Part shown: one piece after another, positions 42,909 through 54,029 of the stretch
How the letters are laid out: each line of letters begins with the position of its first letter
Numbering within the stretch: position 1 is the first letter of the stretch
DNA from: Nymphaea colorata
Lineage: Eukaryota; Streptophyta; Magnoliopsida; Nymphaeales; Nymphaeaceae
Length of the DNA stretch: 60,000 bases
Assembly: GCF_008831285.2 (NCBI RefSeq)
Contig: NC_045144.1
Span: 5,016,268-5,076,267 of the forward strand
Direction of reading: 5' to 3'
Notes under the pieces: generated by a model
Told to the model about the DNA's origin: nothing
The model's database searches: none
Seen by the model: the letters and a program-made list of their open reading frames with translations, nothing else
Made by a program: the position numbers and the translations under genes

Positions 42909-45900
42909 TTGCTCTCATTACTCTTGCCCGAAACCCAGTGCAGCCCATGATTAAGATGCTCTAAACTATGAGCAATGTTGTTCAGAGTAGCCATTGGTAT
43001 CTGATATTGAATGAGTAATGGAGCTTTCTCCTACTCTCACTCTGTGTGTCCCTCTGCAACGTGTAACAGAAAAGACAGAGAAGGCCAGTTCACTATACTG
43101 CTGGTGCAGCTTCTTGATCGAACGTACCTCTCTATTTACAGCTGCAGATGCTTCTACGCTGTTTGCCCAAGCAATTCATGTGAAATCCACTCATGCCCAC
43201 ATCAAGCAAACACTTTTGGAAACACATTTGACGGGGTCTATGCATGTTAAGGTGGCCGCATCTGGCACCTTTCCCAATGACCACAATTCCCTTATCATCA
43301 CGCTAGGGAGCTTTTCATCTAGAAAACCATCATGGTGTTGCTAAAATACCAATAACTATTGCTACATTTGCTAATGCTCCTGTGGTAATTCTTTTGAGTG
43401 AAAGGGTGGGAAAGTCAAGTCGCCATGAAAGAGGCCTCTCTCTATTAAGAAGCAAGATCCAAAGCCACTCATTTTCTTTTAAATAAATGAATATGGGCAA
43501 AGAAACTCCAATTGACATCCAACTAAAAATCTGCCCCCTTTTTCCTCAATGAAATCTGAAACCTAAGAACGTCACACATTATTATAATACAGCGACACAC
43601 AGGAACACCACTAGCATTACATTTACAAGTCAGACAAAACTTGAGAAATAATTTAAAATTAAAAAAGAAAGACTAATTTGCAGTTCTTTCATCTTTACTT
43701 CCCTAACCTTTCTCTTAACTATCAATAAACCAAAAGAATGAAATACACAATAAAATAACAAAAGAATGAAAAAGAAACATATTACCGACACACACACACA
43801 CCTGTGCAACCATAACTCATGGTTGACATGCTGACCACTTAGATGCGATGCTGCTGTCATAGATATTCAATCAAGCATCCTATAAACTTAAGCAATGTAG
43901 ATATGTAGTTCAAAGACTACATCAAGAATGTGACACAACTAGTAGACCCAAGAACTTGATCAAGTTTTATTTATCAAAAGATTTGAGGAAAGACAGAAAA
44001 AATAAAAAACCAAGCAACTATGTGAACAAAGCTTCTAAACAACCCATGCCACAATGAAAGTGAACATTAACATGACAAGCACTATGCTGGAAAACCACTA
44101 AAGCAGAACATAAAATAAAACGATTGAACTACCATAAATCAATCCAACACTTGCCCAACTTAGCAAAACTAAAATAATCTAACTAAGAAAGAATATGATC
44201 CTACTGAAAATAAATGAAACCAGTAACCTTGACCTATACTGGACAAGTACAATACCTAAGGCATCTACTCAACTAACATGACACAAGAAGAAACTAGGCA
44301 TGAAGGACCCTGCTAAAGGTAAGGCACGGCTGGATAGTTGATGACGATGAAGAATACCTCCACGCTTGGCTGCTCATTTTTGTTATTGAAAAAAGCATAT
44401 GCCATCCAAGCAGAAGAAGCTTGAAGAAAGGAGCGGGTAGAGGAGAGAAAGATCGATCAGTGGAGATGGGTTAGGCAAGAGATATGGGGCTTTCCGCCCC
44501 CCTTTCACTTTGGATAATAAATGAAGTCATGGACAAAACTCATAACACTTTGACAAAAATGTTATAATTCAAAAATCGACCAGTTATTTTGAAAAGAGAT
44601 AGGAGGTTTTTTATGACAGTCTCAACCCTAAGCCTAGAATATACTCTTGAAAACCAGGTTGAAGACACTCAATTAAGAGGGAATAATGGATCAGGTTCCC
44701 AAATGATCTCTTCCAAGATAGAGGAAAAGATGGTCAAATTGTCACATTAAGCACAATTGGCCTGTGTTTGAGGAGTTTCATCCATTCCAAGAATGGCCTA
44801 GTGGTTTGGCATTGAAATGACAAACACCTTTGAAGTCCAAGGGGATTGGTTAGTTCCTCATATGCTTAGGAGGCCTCGAAACATAACAAGAGATGTCAAG
44901 TTTTTACTTTGAAATAGTTCAAAATGATCAATTTAGCTCATAAGCTTGAGTGCTTGTGTTGTGCAAATAACATGCCCTTCGTTTATCCATAGTACCGTAC
45001 AAGCACCAGGATTAATTTCGCATCCATGCCATCAAATCTCTAGAAGGGATATCATTCAATTTTCAAAATATGAACATAAAAGAATCACCCTCAACATCTT
45101 AAGTAATCAAAAAGAGCAAAAGATATTGACCCTATAATTGCACATCCACGCAAGATTGTCACATTCAATTCCTGCGAGTTCAGCCTTCATGCTTTTCATC
45201 TCTTGGCAGACACCTTTTGCTTTTTTTTTTATTTAACATTTGACTTTTTGCCTTTCGATTTTTTTGTTTGTGCTTTTCTTTTTAAGCCGACCTTCACCTT
45301 TGAGGGAATACCTCCCCACCCCGAAGGCTACTATGAAGCTCCACCACTTTGTTGGATATGTGTAGCTTTATCATGTGTCCCACCCATTTCAACTTACGGG
45401 TGTTCAACGAGCACAAGGTTCATAAGTCACTATCTTCGCGGAATAGACATAAATCACCTATATGTCTACCCGGTACTCTTGATTACTGGCCTAGAGGAAC
45501 GATTACACAAGCCCTGCGCCCATCTCTCAACTCTGATTTTGCTACCTGCCAAGATCTTATAGAGCATTGTGGCTTCTCTCTCGGGATATTTTCCTCCTAA
45601 ATCCTTGTAGATGCTTAATCACCAAAGTCAATTGCATTTCCTAGTCTTGACTTCCTCAGCTTCATAGGATTTTTCTTTATTGCACATATCCAAGACTTTT
45701 CATTTTTCCTCTTCCATTGATTGGTAACTAGAACTTGAAATTTTCTTCTTTCACTCGGGGAGGTACTAAAGATAAAGCAAAGACATAATATTGTGTGAGA
45801 AGACAATTTTAAAAGGCTTTTGAGCAAAATTTAAAATTTTATCTTTTACAACAGTTTTTGACATCAAATGTTATGTCACTAGGAGGAGGGAACTCAACTC

Positions 45901-46872
45901 CCTAAAGAAAGGGTGATTCCAAAACAAGATGGGTTGGTTTGTAGAAGAACGAATTTCACCAACTCCCATACCAAAAGGTATCAAAGGGTGACCAGCTTCC
46001 ATAACATTAGGTGATTAACTGAGTGGGAATTTTGGAAATGGTTTGAGTTAAGCTCTTGTTTTTTCTTGAAGGAGGCCCAGGATAGACCAATCATACGCAA
46101 CCAAATTTATAAAATCATTGGGTAAATGACAATGGAAACTACAGGTTTGGACTCTGCTAGATTCATAAGATGAGGCTATCCACCAAAGTTTTGACTCGTT
46201 TTGTGTTCTGCTTACACAAGGACTTTATGAAGTGATGAATTTGCAAAAGGATAACAACACAAGGGACAAGTTCTCCTCGAAGTCTCTTCATAAAAACAGA
46301 GCCTTGTGGCTGACAAAATTCCCCAAATTCTCATGTTGTAAGGTTTCCTTGCAAAGGGTTTGATCATTGATTACCAAGGAAAAATGTCTACACCAACAAC
46401 TCACTCTCCTAGCCACCTAAAAGGCCACTTTTAAGACTGAGTTGGATTGGATTCAATGGTTTGAAATGGTTTTAATCAAAGCTCATGTGCAAGATCAAAT
46501 GGAAGAAATGGCTTCCCAAGATTTTTCTGCCCATGCACATACCTAGAAAGGTCCTAAGAATATGACTCAAATTATGGTTTTACTATATACAAATAAATCA
46601 AAAGGTATGACAAACCATAGACTACCCCTGGCTAGAAAGCACAAACAGAACTCGCTAAGATGCAACCCTGTTAGCATGAACACCAAAAAGCAAAATGCAT
46701 AAATCAAAGCAAAACCACCATGCACATCCTAAAATGAGAAAGTCTAAAACCTTCTATAGACCAGTACTTAATGAATTCCTGCTATATCTTAATAACGAAG
46801 CAAAACGAATTGATAAAGTGAACGGGTAACCACATCGAGCATGTATATACAGAGAGAAAGAGAGAGATGACC

Positions 46873-47264
46873 AGAATGGCATGGGCACCAAGAGCCAAGG
46901 CTTTCAACATGCCTGTCCAACGCCTAATTCCTCCATCAAGCAGAACAAGAACTTTACCAGCGATAGCTTGAACAACCTATGCATGAAATAGGAAGACTAA
47001 CAGGGAGGGGAATTATGCATCTTTAAACGTGTTAACAGCTTGTCAGGGCAAGGACAAAATGGATAGAAGTCTTCTTGCACTCTGTTTTGAGAAGGAAAAA
47101 AGAAAAGCTTGTTTTTGTCAAGAAATAGCAATTTCAGAATCATTTGAGGTGAATGGACATTACATCCTCAAGGGCAGAAGTTGCAGCAGGTGCAGAATCA
47201 AGTTGGCGACCACCATGATTCGAAACAATTATGCCATCTACTCCACCCTCAATAGCTTTTCCAG
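46873..47264 (-). pseudogene. Peroxisomal 2-hydroxy-acid oxidase, two exons with intron (unit A)
   Basis: Plant (S)-2-hydroxy-acid oxidases (glycolate oxidase and relatives) are peroxisomal FMN enzymes of about 370 residues. The exon at 47,264-47,164 follows a CCTGCAG acceptor and reads [20 protein letters not shown] and then [13 protein letters not shown]. It carries the active-site His and Arg of SNHGxRQ and ends at GAGGAT|GTAATG. The second exon (46,976-46,873), after CATAG, reads [20 protein letters not shown] and then [13 protein letters not shown], with the FMN-phosphate DGGxRR motif (usual RRGTD is RRWTG). The intron is at the expected family position. Both exons are open, but the remaining two thirds of the gene are missing. 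Confidence 0.9.
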
Positions 47265-47753
47265 CTGCAGGAAGTAAAGGAAGCACATCAAACAGGAGAG
47301 AGCCATTTCCATCCCATTGTTAATATTGATACAGCCTTGTAATGCACCATGCGGAGAAAGTTTCTTATTAAAGACATGAAATTAAAGATCAATTTTTTTC
47401 ATAAACTAGGTGGGATTCCTACTACAATTCGCTCCTAAAATCCTCTTTCAAAAGCTTTTGATGCAGCATCTTAAAACTCCTTTACTGGTTATTTTGTTGG
47501 CAAACTCGATTCATGTGAAATGGTTAATTTGTAAGGTCATTTTGGATTCAGTCCTCAACTTTGTTCTTGAATGTTACCCAGGACCGAGCCCCAAATTACT
47601 TGACAACAACCGATTAATGGTCTTTTGAATTTATCAAATTATGATGTGCCTTGCATTAAAATCACATACTTTAAGCCTGTAAATTTGAAATACCAATGAC
47701 AACCACAACTATAAAATAATCATTGATTGAAGTGTTCTTGAAATCTGAACCAA

Positions 47754-47881
47754 ATAGAAGAAAATTACAGCATGATATGGTACACGGAATATCAGTCATG
47801 AGTGTTCCACGTTCAGGATAGAAGAAAATTACAACATGATATGGTACACGGAATATCAGTCATGAGAGTTCCACGTTCAGA
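47754..47881 (-). repeat. 64-bp tandem duplication at the NDUFAF7-like exon end
   Basis: 47,754-47,817 and 47,818-47,881 are near-identical copies beginning ATAGAAGAAAATTACA. Unit A has a single copy, so the event postdates the unit duplication. Confidence 0.9.
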
Positions 47882-47973
47882 ACCAAGTTCAATAAGGTTC
47901 ACTTTCTCTTATTGCCCATCTGTTCCCAAAGGCATACACTCCATATGCCAATCATCTCCATCAGGAGTACCAC
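47846..47973 (-). pseudogene. NDUFAF7-like methyltransferase exon fragment (unit B)
   Basis: Same content as the unit A fragment (CLWEQMG, then a frame slip, then KVNLIELG), here followed by GSERGTL. The frame slip at GGGCAA is shared by both units. The exon was therefore broken before the tandem duplication. The 3' end has an extra partial copy from the 64-bp duplication. Confidence 0.78.
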
Positions 47974-48297
47974 TAATAAGTTCTAACTTCTAACATGCCA
48001 AAACCTGGGCACCAATCCATCAACTCTCTTAGTAGGACAATACAGTAATCACATATACAACATCTAACATTTGCAATCACTATATCACATTCCATGTTTC
48101 AATTACAAAAAATGGAAAAAAAAAAAAGAAATTGGAGGCAACACTATCAGTAATGATTCCCATTTTCCCCAGAACAACAAGGACAAAACCTTTCCCTTTA
48201 TCAAACAAAACATATATATATGTATATATATATGTATGTGTACTATATTCCAATTGCTTTGGATCTAACCTAACCCGTTCACATTCCAAGCTCTTAC

Positions 48298-48418
48298 CTG
48301 GGTGTCGAAGTGGTGTTTGGCAGATTTTACATCAGGGGCACGCATTAGTAGGTACAAGCGCTTCACCCGTGGCTGCACCCTCAGTACCTTCTCCATAAGT
48401 ACTGCACCCAGCATGTCA
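48298..48418 (-). pseudogene. Fatty acyl-CoA reductase exon fragment (unit B)
   Basis: An uninterrupted minus-strand frame reads MLGAVLMEKVLRVQPRVKRL, then YLLMRAPDVKSAKHHFDTQ, and ends at a CAG|GTAAGA donor. EK(I/V)LRVQPxVKxLYLLxRA is the conserved stretch following the nucleotide-binding motif in plant fatty acyl-CoA reductases. The upstream GATGF-type motif is not readable and no further reductase exon is present, so this is an orphan exon. Its frame is better than that of the unit A copy. Confidence 0.82.
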
Positions 48419-51400
48419 TGAACTACTCATGAATATACACATATGAGAGAGAGAGAGAGAGATGTTGCTCTCATTACTCTTGCAGGAAACCCAGTGCAGC
48501 CCGTTATTAAGTTGCTCTAAACTATGAGCAATGTTGTTCAGAGTAGCCATTGGTATCTAGTATTGAATGAGGAATGGAGCTTTCCCCTGCTCTCACTTTG
48601 TGTGTCCCTCTGCAACCTGTAACGGAAAAGACAGAGAAGGGCAGCTCACTATACTGCTGGTGCAGCTTCTTGATCGACGGTACCTCTCTATTTATGGCTG
48701 CAGATGCGAAGCATCTTCGCTGTTTGCCCAAGCAGTTCAAGTGAAATCCTCTCATGTCCACGTCAATGTGCATGCACCAAAAGACGCACACACTTTTGGA
48801 AACACATTTGACAGCAATGACGGGGTCCATGCATGTTAAGGTGGCCACATATGGCACCTTTCCCTGTGACCACCCTTCCCTTGTCATCATGCTAGAGAGC
48901 ATTTCATCTATAAAATCATCATGGTGTTGCTAAAATACCATTAACTTTTGCTGCATTTGCTAATACTCCTGTGGTAATTCTTTTTAGTGAAAGGGTGGGA
49001 AAGTCAAGTCGGCATGAAAGGAGCCTCTCTCTCCTGAGAAGCAAGGCCCAAAGCCACTCATTTCCTTTTAAATGAATATGGGCAAAGAAACTCCCACTGA
49101 CATCCAACTAAAAACCTACCCCCTTTTTCCTCAATCAAGTTTGAAACCTCAGAACATCACACATTATTATAATACAGCGACACACAGGAACACCACTAGC
49201 ATTACATTTACAAGTCAGACAAAACTTGAAAAATAATTTAAAAAGAAAAGAAAAAGACTAATTTGCAGTTCTTTCATCTTTGCTTCCCTAACCTTTCTCT
49301 TAACTATCATTAAACCAAAAGAATGAATACACAATAAAATAACAAAAGAATGAAAAAGAAACATATTACCGACAGACACACACCTGTGCAACCATAACTC
49401 ATGGTTGACATGCTGACCACTTAGATGTGATGCTGCTGTCATAGATATTCAATGAAACATCCTAGAAACTTAAGCAATGTAGATATGTAGTTCAAAGACT
49501 ACATCAAGAATGTGACGCAACTAGTAGACCCAAGAACTTGATCAAGTTTTATTTATCAAAAGAATTGAGGAAAGACAGAAAAAATAAAAAACCAAGCAAC
49601 TATGTGAACAAAGCTTCTAAACAACCCATGCCACAATGAAAGTGAACATTAACATGACAACTATGCTGGAAAACCACTAAAGCAGAACATAAAATAAAAC
49701 GATTGAACTACCATAAGTCAATCCAACACTTGCCCAACTTAGCAAAACTAAAATAATCTAACTAAGAAAGAATATGATCCTACTGAAAATAAATGAAACC
49801 AGTAACCTTGACCTATACTGGACAAGTACAATACCTAAGGCATCTACTCAACTAACATGACACAAGAAGAAACTGAGTACTAACCTGGTCTAAAGGCATG
49901 AAGGACCCAGCTAAAGGTAAGGCACGGCTCACCCTAAGCTGCTCAGTTTTGTTATTGAAGAAAGCATACGCCATCCAAGCATAAGAAGCTTGAAGAAAGG
50001 AGGGGGTAGAGGAGAAAACGATCGATCAGTGGAGATGGGTTAGGCAAGAGATATGGGGCTTTCCACCCCTCTTTCACATTGGATAACAAAGGAACACTAT
50101 ATTTTCCAAAACTACCTATTGCAAAAAGGCCAATACCAAGATTGGATGAAGCCATGGACATTACACTTTGACAAAAATGCTATAATTCATAAATCGACCA
50201 GTTTTTTTGAAAAGAGATAGGAGGTTTTTTATGACAGTCTCAACCCTAAGTCTAGGTTATGTTGTTGAGAACCAGGTTGAAGACACTCAATTAAGAGGGA
50301 ATAATGGATCAGGTTCCCAAATGATCTGCCCCTCCCAAGATAGAGGAAAAGATGGGCAAATTGTTACATTAAGCATAATTGGCCTGTGATTATGGAGTTT
50401 CATCCATTCCAAGAACGGCCTAGTGGTTTGGTAATGGAATGACAAACACCTTTGAAGACCAAGGGGATTGGTTACTTCCTCATATGCCTAGGAGCCCTCA
50501 AAGCATAACAAGAGATGTCAAGTTTTTACTTTGAAATAGTTCCAAATCATCAATTTAACTCATAATCTTGAGTGCTTGTCTTGTGCAAATAACATGGCCT
50601 TCGTTTATCCATAGTACTATACAAGCACCAGGATTAATTTTGCATCCATGTCATCAAATCTCTAAAAGGGAAATCATTCAATTTCCAAAATATGAACATA
50701 AAAGAATCACCGTCAACATCTTAGGTAATCAAAAAGAGGAAAAAATATTGACCCCATAATTGCACAACCACGAAAGATTGTCACATTTAATTCCTGTGAG
50801 TTCAACCTTCACGCTTTTCATCTTTTGGCAGGCACCTTTTGCTTTTTTTTTGTTTTTTATTTTTTTACATTAGACTTTTTGCCTTTTGAATTTTTTTTTT
50901 GCTTTTGATTTTTCTTTTCAAGCCGGCCTTCACCTTTGAGGGAATACCTCACCACCCCAAAGGCTACTACGAAGCTCCACCCCTTTGGTGGATATGTGTA
51001 GTTTTATCACGTGTCCCACCCGTTTCAACTTACAGTGTTAGACGACCAAAAGGTTCATAAGTCATTATCTTCACGGAATAGACATAAATCACCTATATGT
51101 CTATCGGGTACTCTTGATTACTGACCTAGAGGAACGACTACACAAGCTCCGAGCCCATCTCTCAACTCTCATTTTGCTACCTGCCAAGATCTTATAGAGC
51201 ATTGTGGCTTTTCTCTCGGGATATTTTCCTCCTAAATCCTTGTAGATGCTTAATCACCAAAGTCAATTGCATTTCCAAGTCTTGACTTCCTCAGCTTCAT
51301 AGGATTTTTTTTTATTGCACATATCCTAGATTTTTCATTTTTCCTCTTCGATTGATTGGTAACAAGAACTTGAAATTTTCTCCTTTCACTCGGGGAGGTA

Positions 51401-52542
51401 CTAAATTTATAGCAAAGACATAATATTGTGTGAGAAGACAATTTTAAAAGGCTTTTAAGTAAAATTTAAAATTTCCTCTTTTACAAAAGTTTTTGACGTC
51501 AAATGTTATGTCACCAGGAGGAAGGAACTCTACTCACTGAAGAAAAGGTGATTTCAAAACAAGATGGGTTGGTTTGTAGAATAACGAATTTCACCAAGCT
51601 CCCATAAAAGTAGAGCCTTTGACACAAAAGGTTGATCGAAAGGTGACCAGTTTCCATAACATTAGGTAATCAACTGAGTGGAAATTTTGGAATTGGTTTG
51701 AGTTAAGATCTTCTTTTTTCTTGAAGGAAGCCCAGGATAAACCAATCATACGCAGCTGAATTAATAAAATCATTGGGTAAATGACAATGGAAACTATGGG
51801 TTTGGAATTTGCTAGACTCAGAATGTAAGGCTATCCACCAAAGTTTTGACTGGTTTTGTGTTCTGGTTACACAAGGACTTTGTGAAATGATGATTTTGCA
51901 AAAGGATAACAAAACAAGGGACAAGTTCTTCTCGAAGTCTCTTCATAAAAATAGAGCCTTGTGGCGGACAAAATTCCTCAAATTCTCATGTAGTAAGGTT
52001 TCCTTGCAGAGGGTTTGATCATTGATTGCCAAGCAAAAATGTCTACACTAACAACTCACTCTTCTAGCCAACTACAAGGCCACTTTCAACGCTGAGTCGG
52101 ATTGGATTGAATGGTTTGAACTTTGAAATGCTTTTAATCAAAGCTCATGTGCAAGATCAAATGGAAGAAATGGTTCCCCAAGATTTCTCTGCCCATGCAT
52201 ATACCTTGAAAGGCCCTAAGAATATGATTCACATTATGGTTTCTGCTGTCTAAAAATCAATAAAAAAGGTATGATAAACCATAGACTACACCCATGGCTA
52301 GATAGCACAAACTGAACTTGCTAAGATGCAACCCTGTTAGCATGAACACCAAAAAGCAAAATGCATAAATCAAAGCAAAACCACCATGCACGTCCTAAAA
52401 TGAGAAAGTCTAAAACCTGCTATAGACCACTACTTAATGAATTCCTACTATATCTTCAAAAATAACGAAGCAAAATGAATTGATAAAGCAAACGGGAAGC
52501 CACATTGAGCATGTATATACAGAGAGAAAGAGGGAGATGACC

Positions 52543-52928
52543 AGAATGGCTTGGGCACCAAGAGCCAAGTCTTTCAACATGCCTGTCCAATGCCTAATTC
52601 CTCCATCAAGCAGAACTAGAACTTTACCAGCGATAGCTTGAACAACCTATGCTTGAAATAGGAAGACCAACAAGGAGGGGAATTATGCATCTCTTAAACG
52701 TGTTAACAGCTTGTCAGGGGAAGGACAATGGATAGAAATTTTCTTGCACTCTGTTTTGAGAAGGAACAAAGAAAAGCTTGTTTTTGTCAAGAAATAGCAA
52801 TTTCAGAATCATTTGAGGTGAATCGATGTTACCTCCTCAAGGGCAGAAACTGCAGCAGGTGCACGGTTGGCGACCACCATGATTCGAAACAATTATGCCA
52901 TCTACTCCAACCTCAATAGCTTTCCCAG
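52543..52928 (-). pseudogene. Peroxisomal 2-hydroxy-acid oxidase, two exons with intron (unit B)
   Basis: The first exon (52,928-52,833) reads [21 protein letters not shown] net 5-bp loss then shifts the frame before ALEE, and the exon closes with a GAG|GTAAC donor. The acceptor is GCGG instead of the GCAG of unit A, so it would not splice. The second exon (52,646-52,543) repeats [20 protein letters not shown], with Arg changed to His in DGGIRR, and LKDLALGA. It is more decayed than the unit A copy, with independent lesions. Confidence 0.87.
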
Positions 52929-53283
52929 CCGCAGGAAGTAAAGGAAGCACATCTAACAGGAGAGAGCCATTTCCATCCCATTGTTAATGTTAATACAGCC
53001 TTGTAATGCACCATGCCAAGAAAGTTGCTTGTTAGACACATGAAATTAAAGATCAACTTTTTTCATAAACTAGGTGGGATTCCTACCACAATTCGCGCCT
53101 AACATCCTCTTTCGAAAGCTTTTGTCGCAGCATCTTAAAACTCCTTTACTGGTTATTTTGTTGGCAAACTTGATTCATGTGAAATGGTTAATTTGTAAGA
53201 TCATTTTGGATTCTGTCCTCAACTTTGTTCTTCAATGTTACCCAGGAATGAGCCCCAAAGTACTTGATAACAACCGATTAACG

Positions 53284-53545
53284 GTTATTCTGACCATTCA
53301 AAAATGAGATATCTGCAAAAGAAATATGAAATTTAAACGACAATGCTCCAATGAAGGACATCCCTTCATCACATGCTTGGATTGAGCTAAAAAACACTTT
53401 TTGTTATTGCGACCCAATGAATTTCTCCTCTATCACCTCTGTCTTTTTCTTGACTTAAGACTTATATTTTTCAGATCGCATATCTGCGCAAATTCAAATT
53501 TATCATATATGTTCTTGTATAAATCACTTATAGACATTACTGTAT
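53284..53545. other. No feature recognised
   Basis: Single-copy-looking AT-rich flank of the tandem array. Confidence 0.5.
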
Positions 53546-53900
53546 ATGCAATTAAATCAAGCAATCAAGAGAAGAGAGGCGACCAACACCATAAGCATGA
53601 TTCTCCCACCAGCCACTAACTTGACGCCGTCAATGGGTCAGAAGATGGTGCGACCTCTGACGACGTTGCCCATGTACGTATTGTTGATGCCGCTGGCGGT
53701 TAGCAAATCCACTAGTCCTTGCTCCCCCAGCTTGGACATGAGGAAGGTGAGGTTGAGCTCCACTGGGAAGGGGCAGAGACCCTCCTCCGACCAGGGCAGA
53801 GGTTCTCCTCGGAAACCCTCCTCTGACCACAGCGAGAGAGAGAGAGAAAGAGAGAGAAGAGACACTAAGAACAACTTGGGAAAACTGCAACAATTGCTTT
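53546..53900 (-). other. Possible C-terminal coding fragment, unidentified
   Basis: A GC-richer island. The minus strand reads ELNLTFLMSKLGEQGLVDLL, then TASGINNTYMGNVVRGRTIF, then a stop, then PIDGVKLVAGGRIMLMVLVA and SLLLIA with a final stop. A hydrophobic end after a Gly-rich turn looks protein-like. The family is not recognised, and the island could be chance. Confidence 0.35.
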
Positions 53901-54029
53901 CCTCTACGATCACTTTCCTCTTTTCTTTCTCTTTTTTTGGTATATTCTTTTCTTTCTCTTTTCTTTCTCAGAAGGCCTTGACGTGGTTGGATATGGGGCA
54001 TTAAACATCGTTCCATGCAAAAAACCATT

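Larger units (their letters stand above)
42093..47614 (-). repeat. Tandem 5.5-kb unit A carrying three gene fragments
   Basis: Unit A begins at TAATGGTCTTTTGAATTT. The same words restart at 47,615, giving a 5,522-bp period, and the two units stay co-linear to the end. On the minus strand the order is hydroxy-acid oxidase exons (47.26-46.87 kb), about 4 kb of unassigned sequence, a fatty acyl-CoA reductase exon (42.8 kb) and an NDUFAF7-like exon (42.3 kb). The middle shows no transposase or reverse transcriptase. Confidence 0.92.
47615..53283 (-). repeat. Tandem 5.5-kb unit B carrying the same three gene fragments
   Basis: Directly follows unit A and repeats its content in the same order, with scattered substitutions and small indels. 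It is slightly longer (about 5.67 kb), partly because of a 64-bp tandem duplication at 47,754-47,881 and an insertion near 49,870-49,895. The unit ends at CAACCGATTAACGG, corresponding to CAACCGATTAATGG at the A/B junction. Confidence 0.92.

Noticed and set aside
43330-43518. Minus-strand frame of 62 codons, also open in unit B (48,919-49,107)
   Set aside because: Open in both units only because the units are recent copies. No family likeness was recognised.
42093-53283. Helitron call for the tandem unit
   Set aside because: I could not find a convincing 5' TC and 3' hairpin-CTRR pair or a RepHel protein, so I report only a repeat unit with captured gene pieces.
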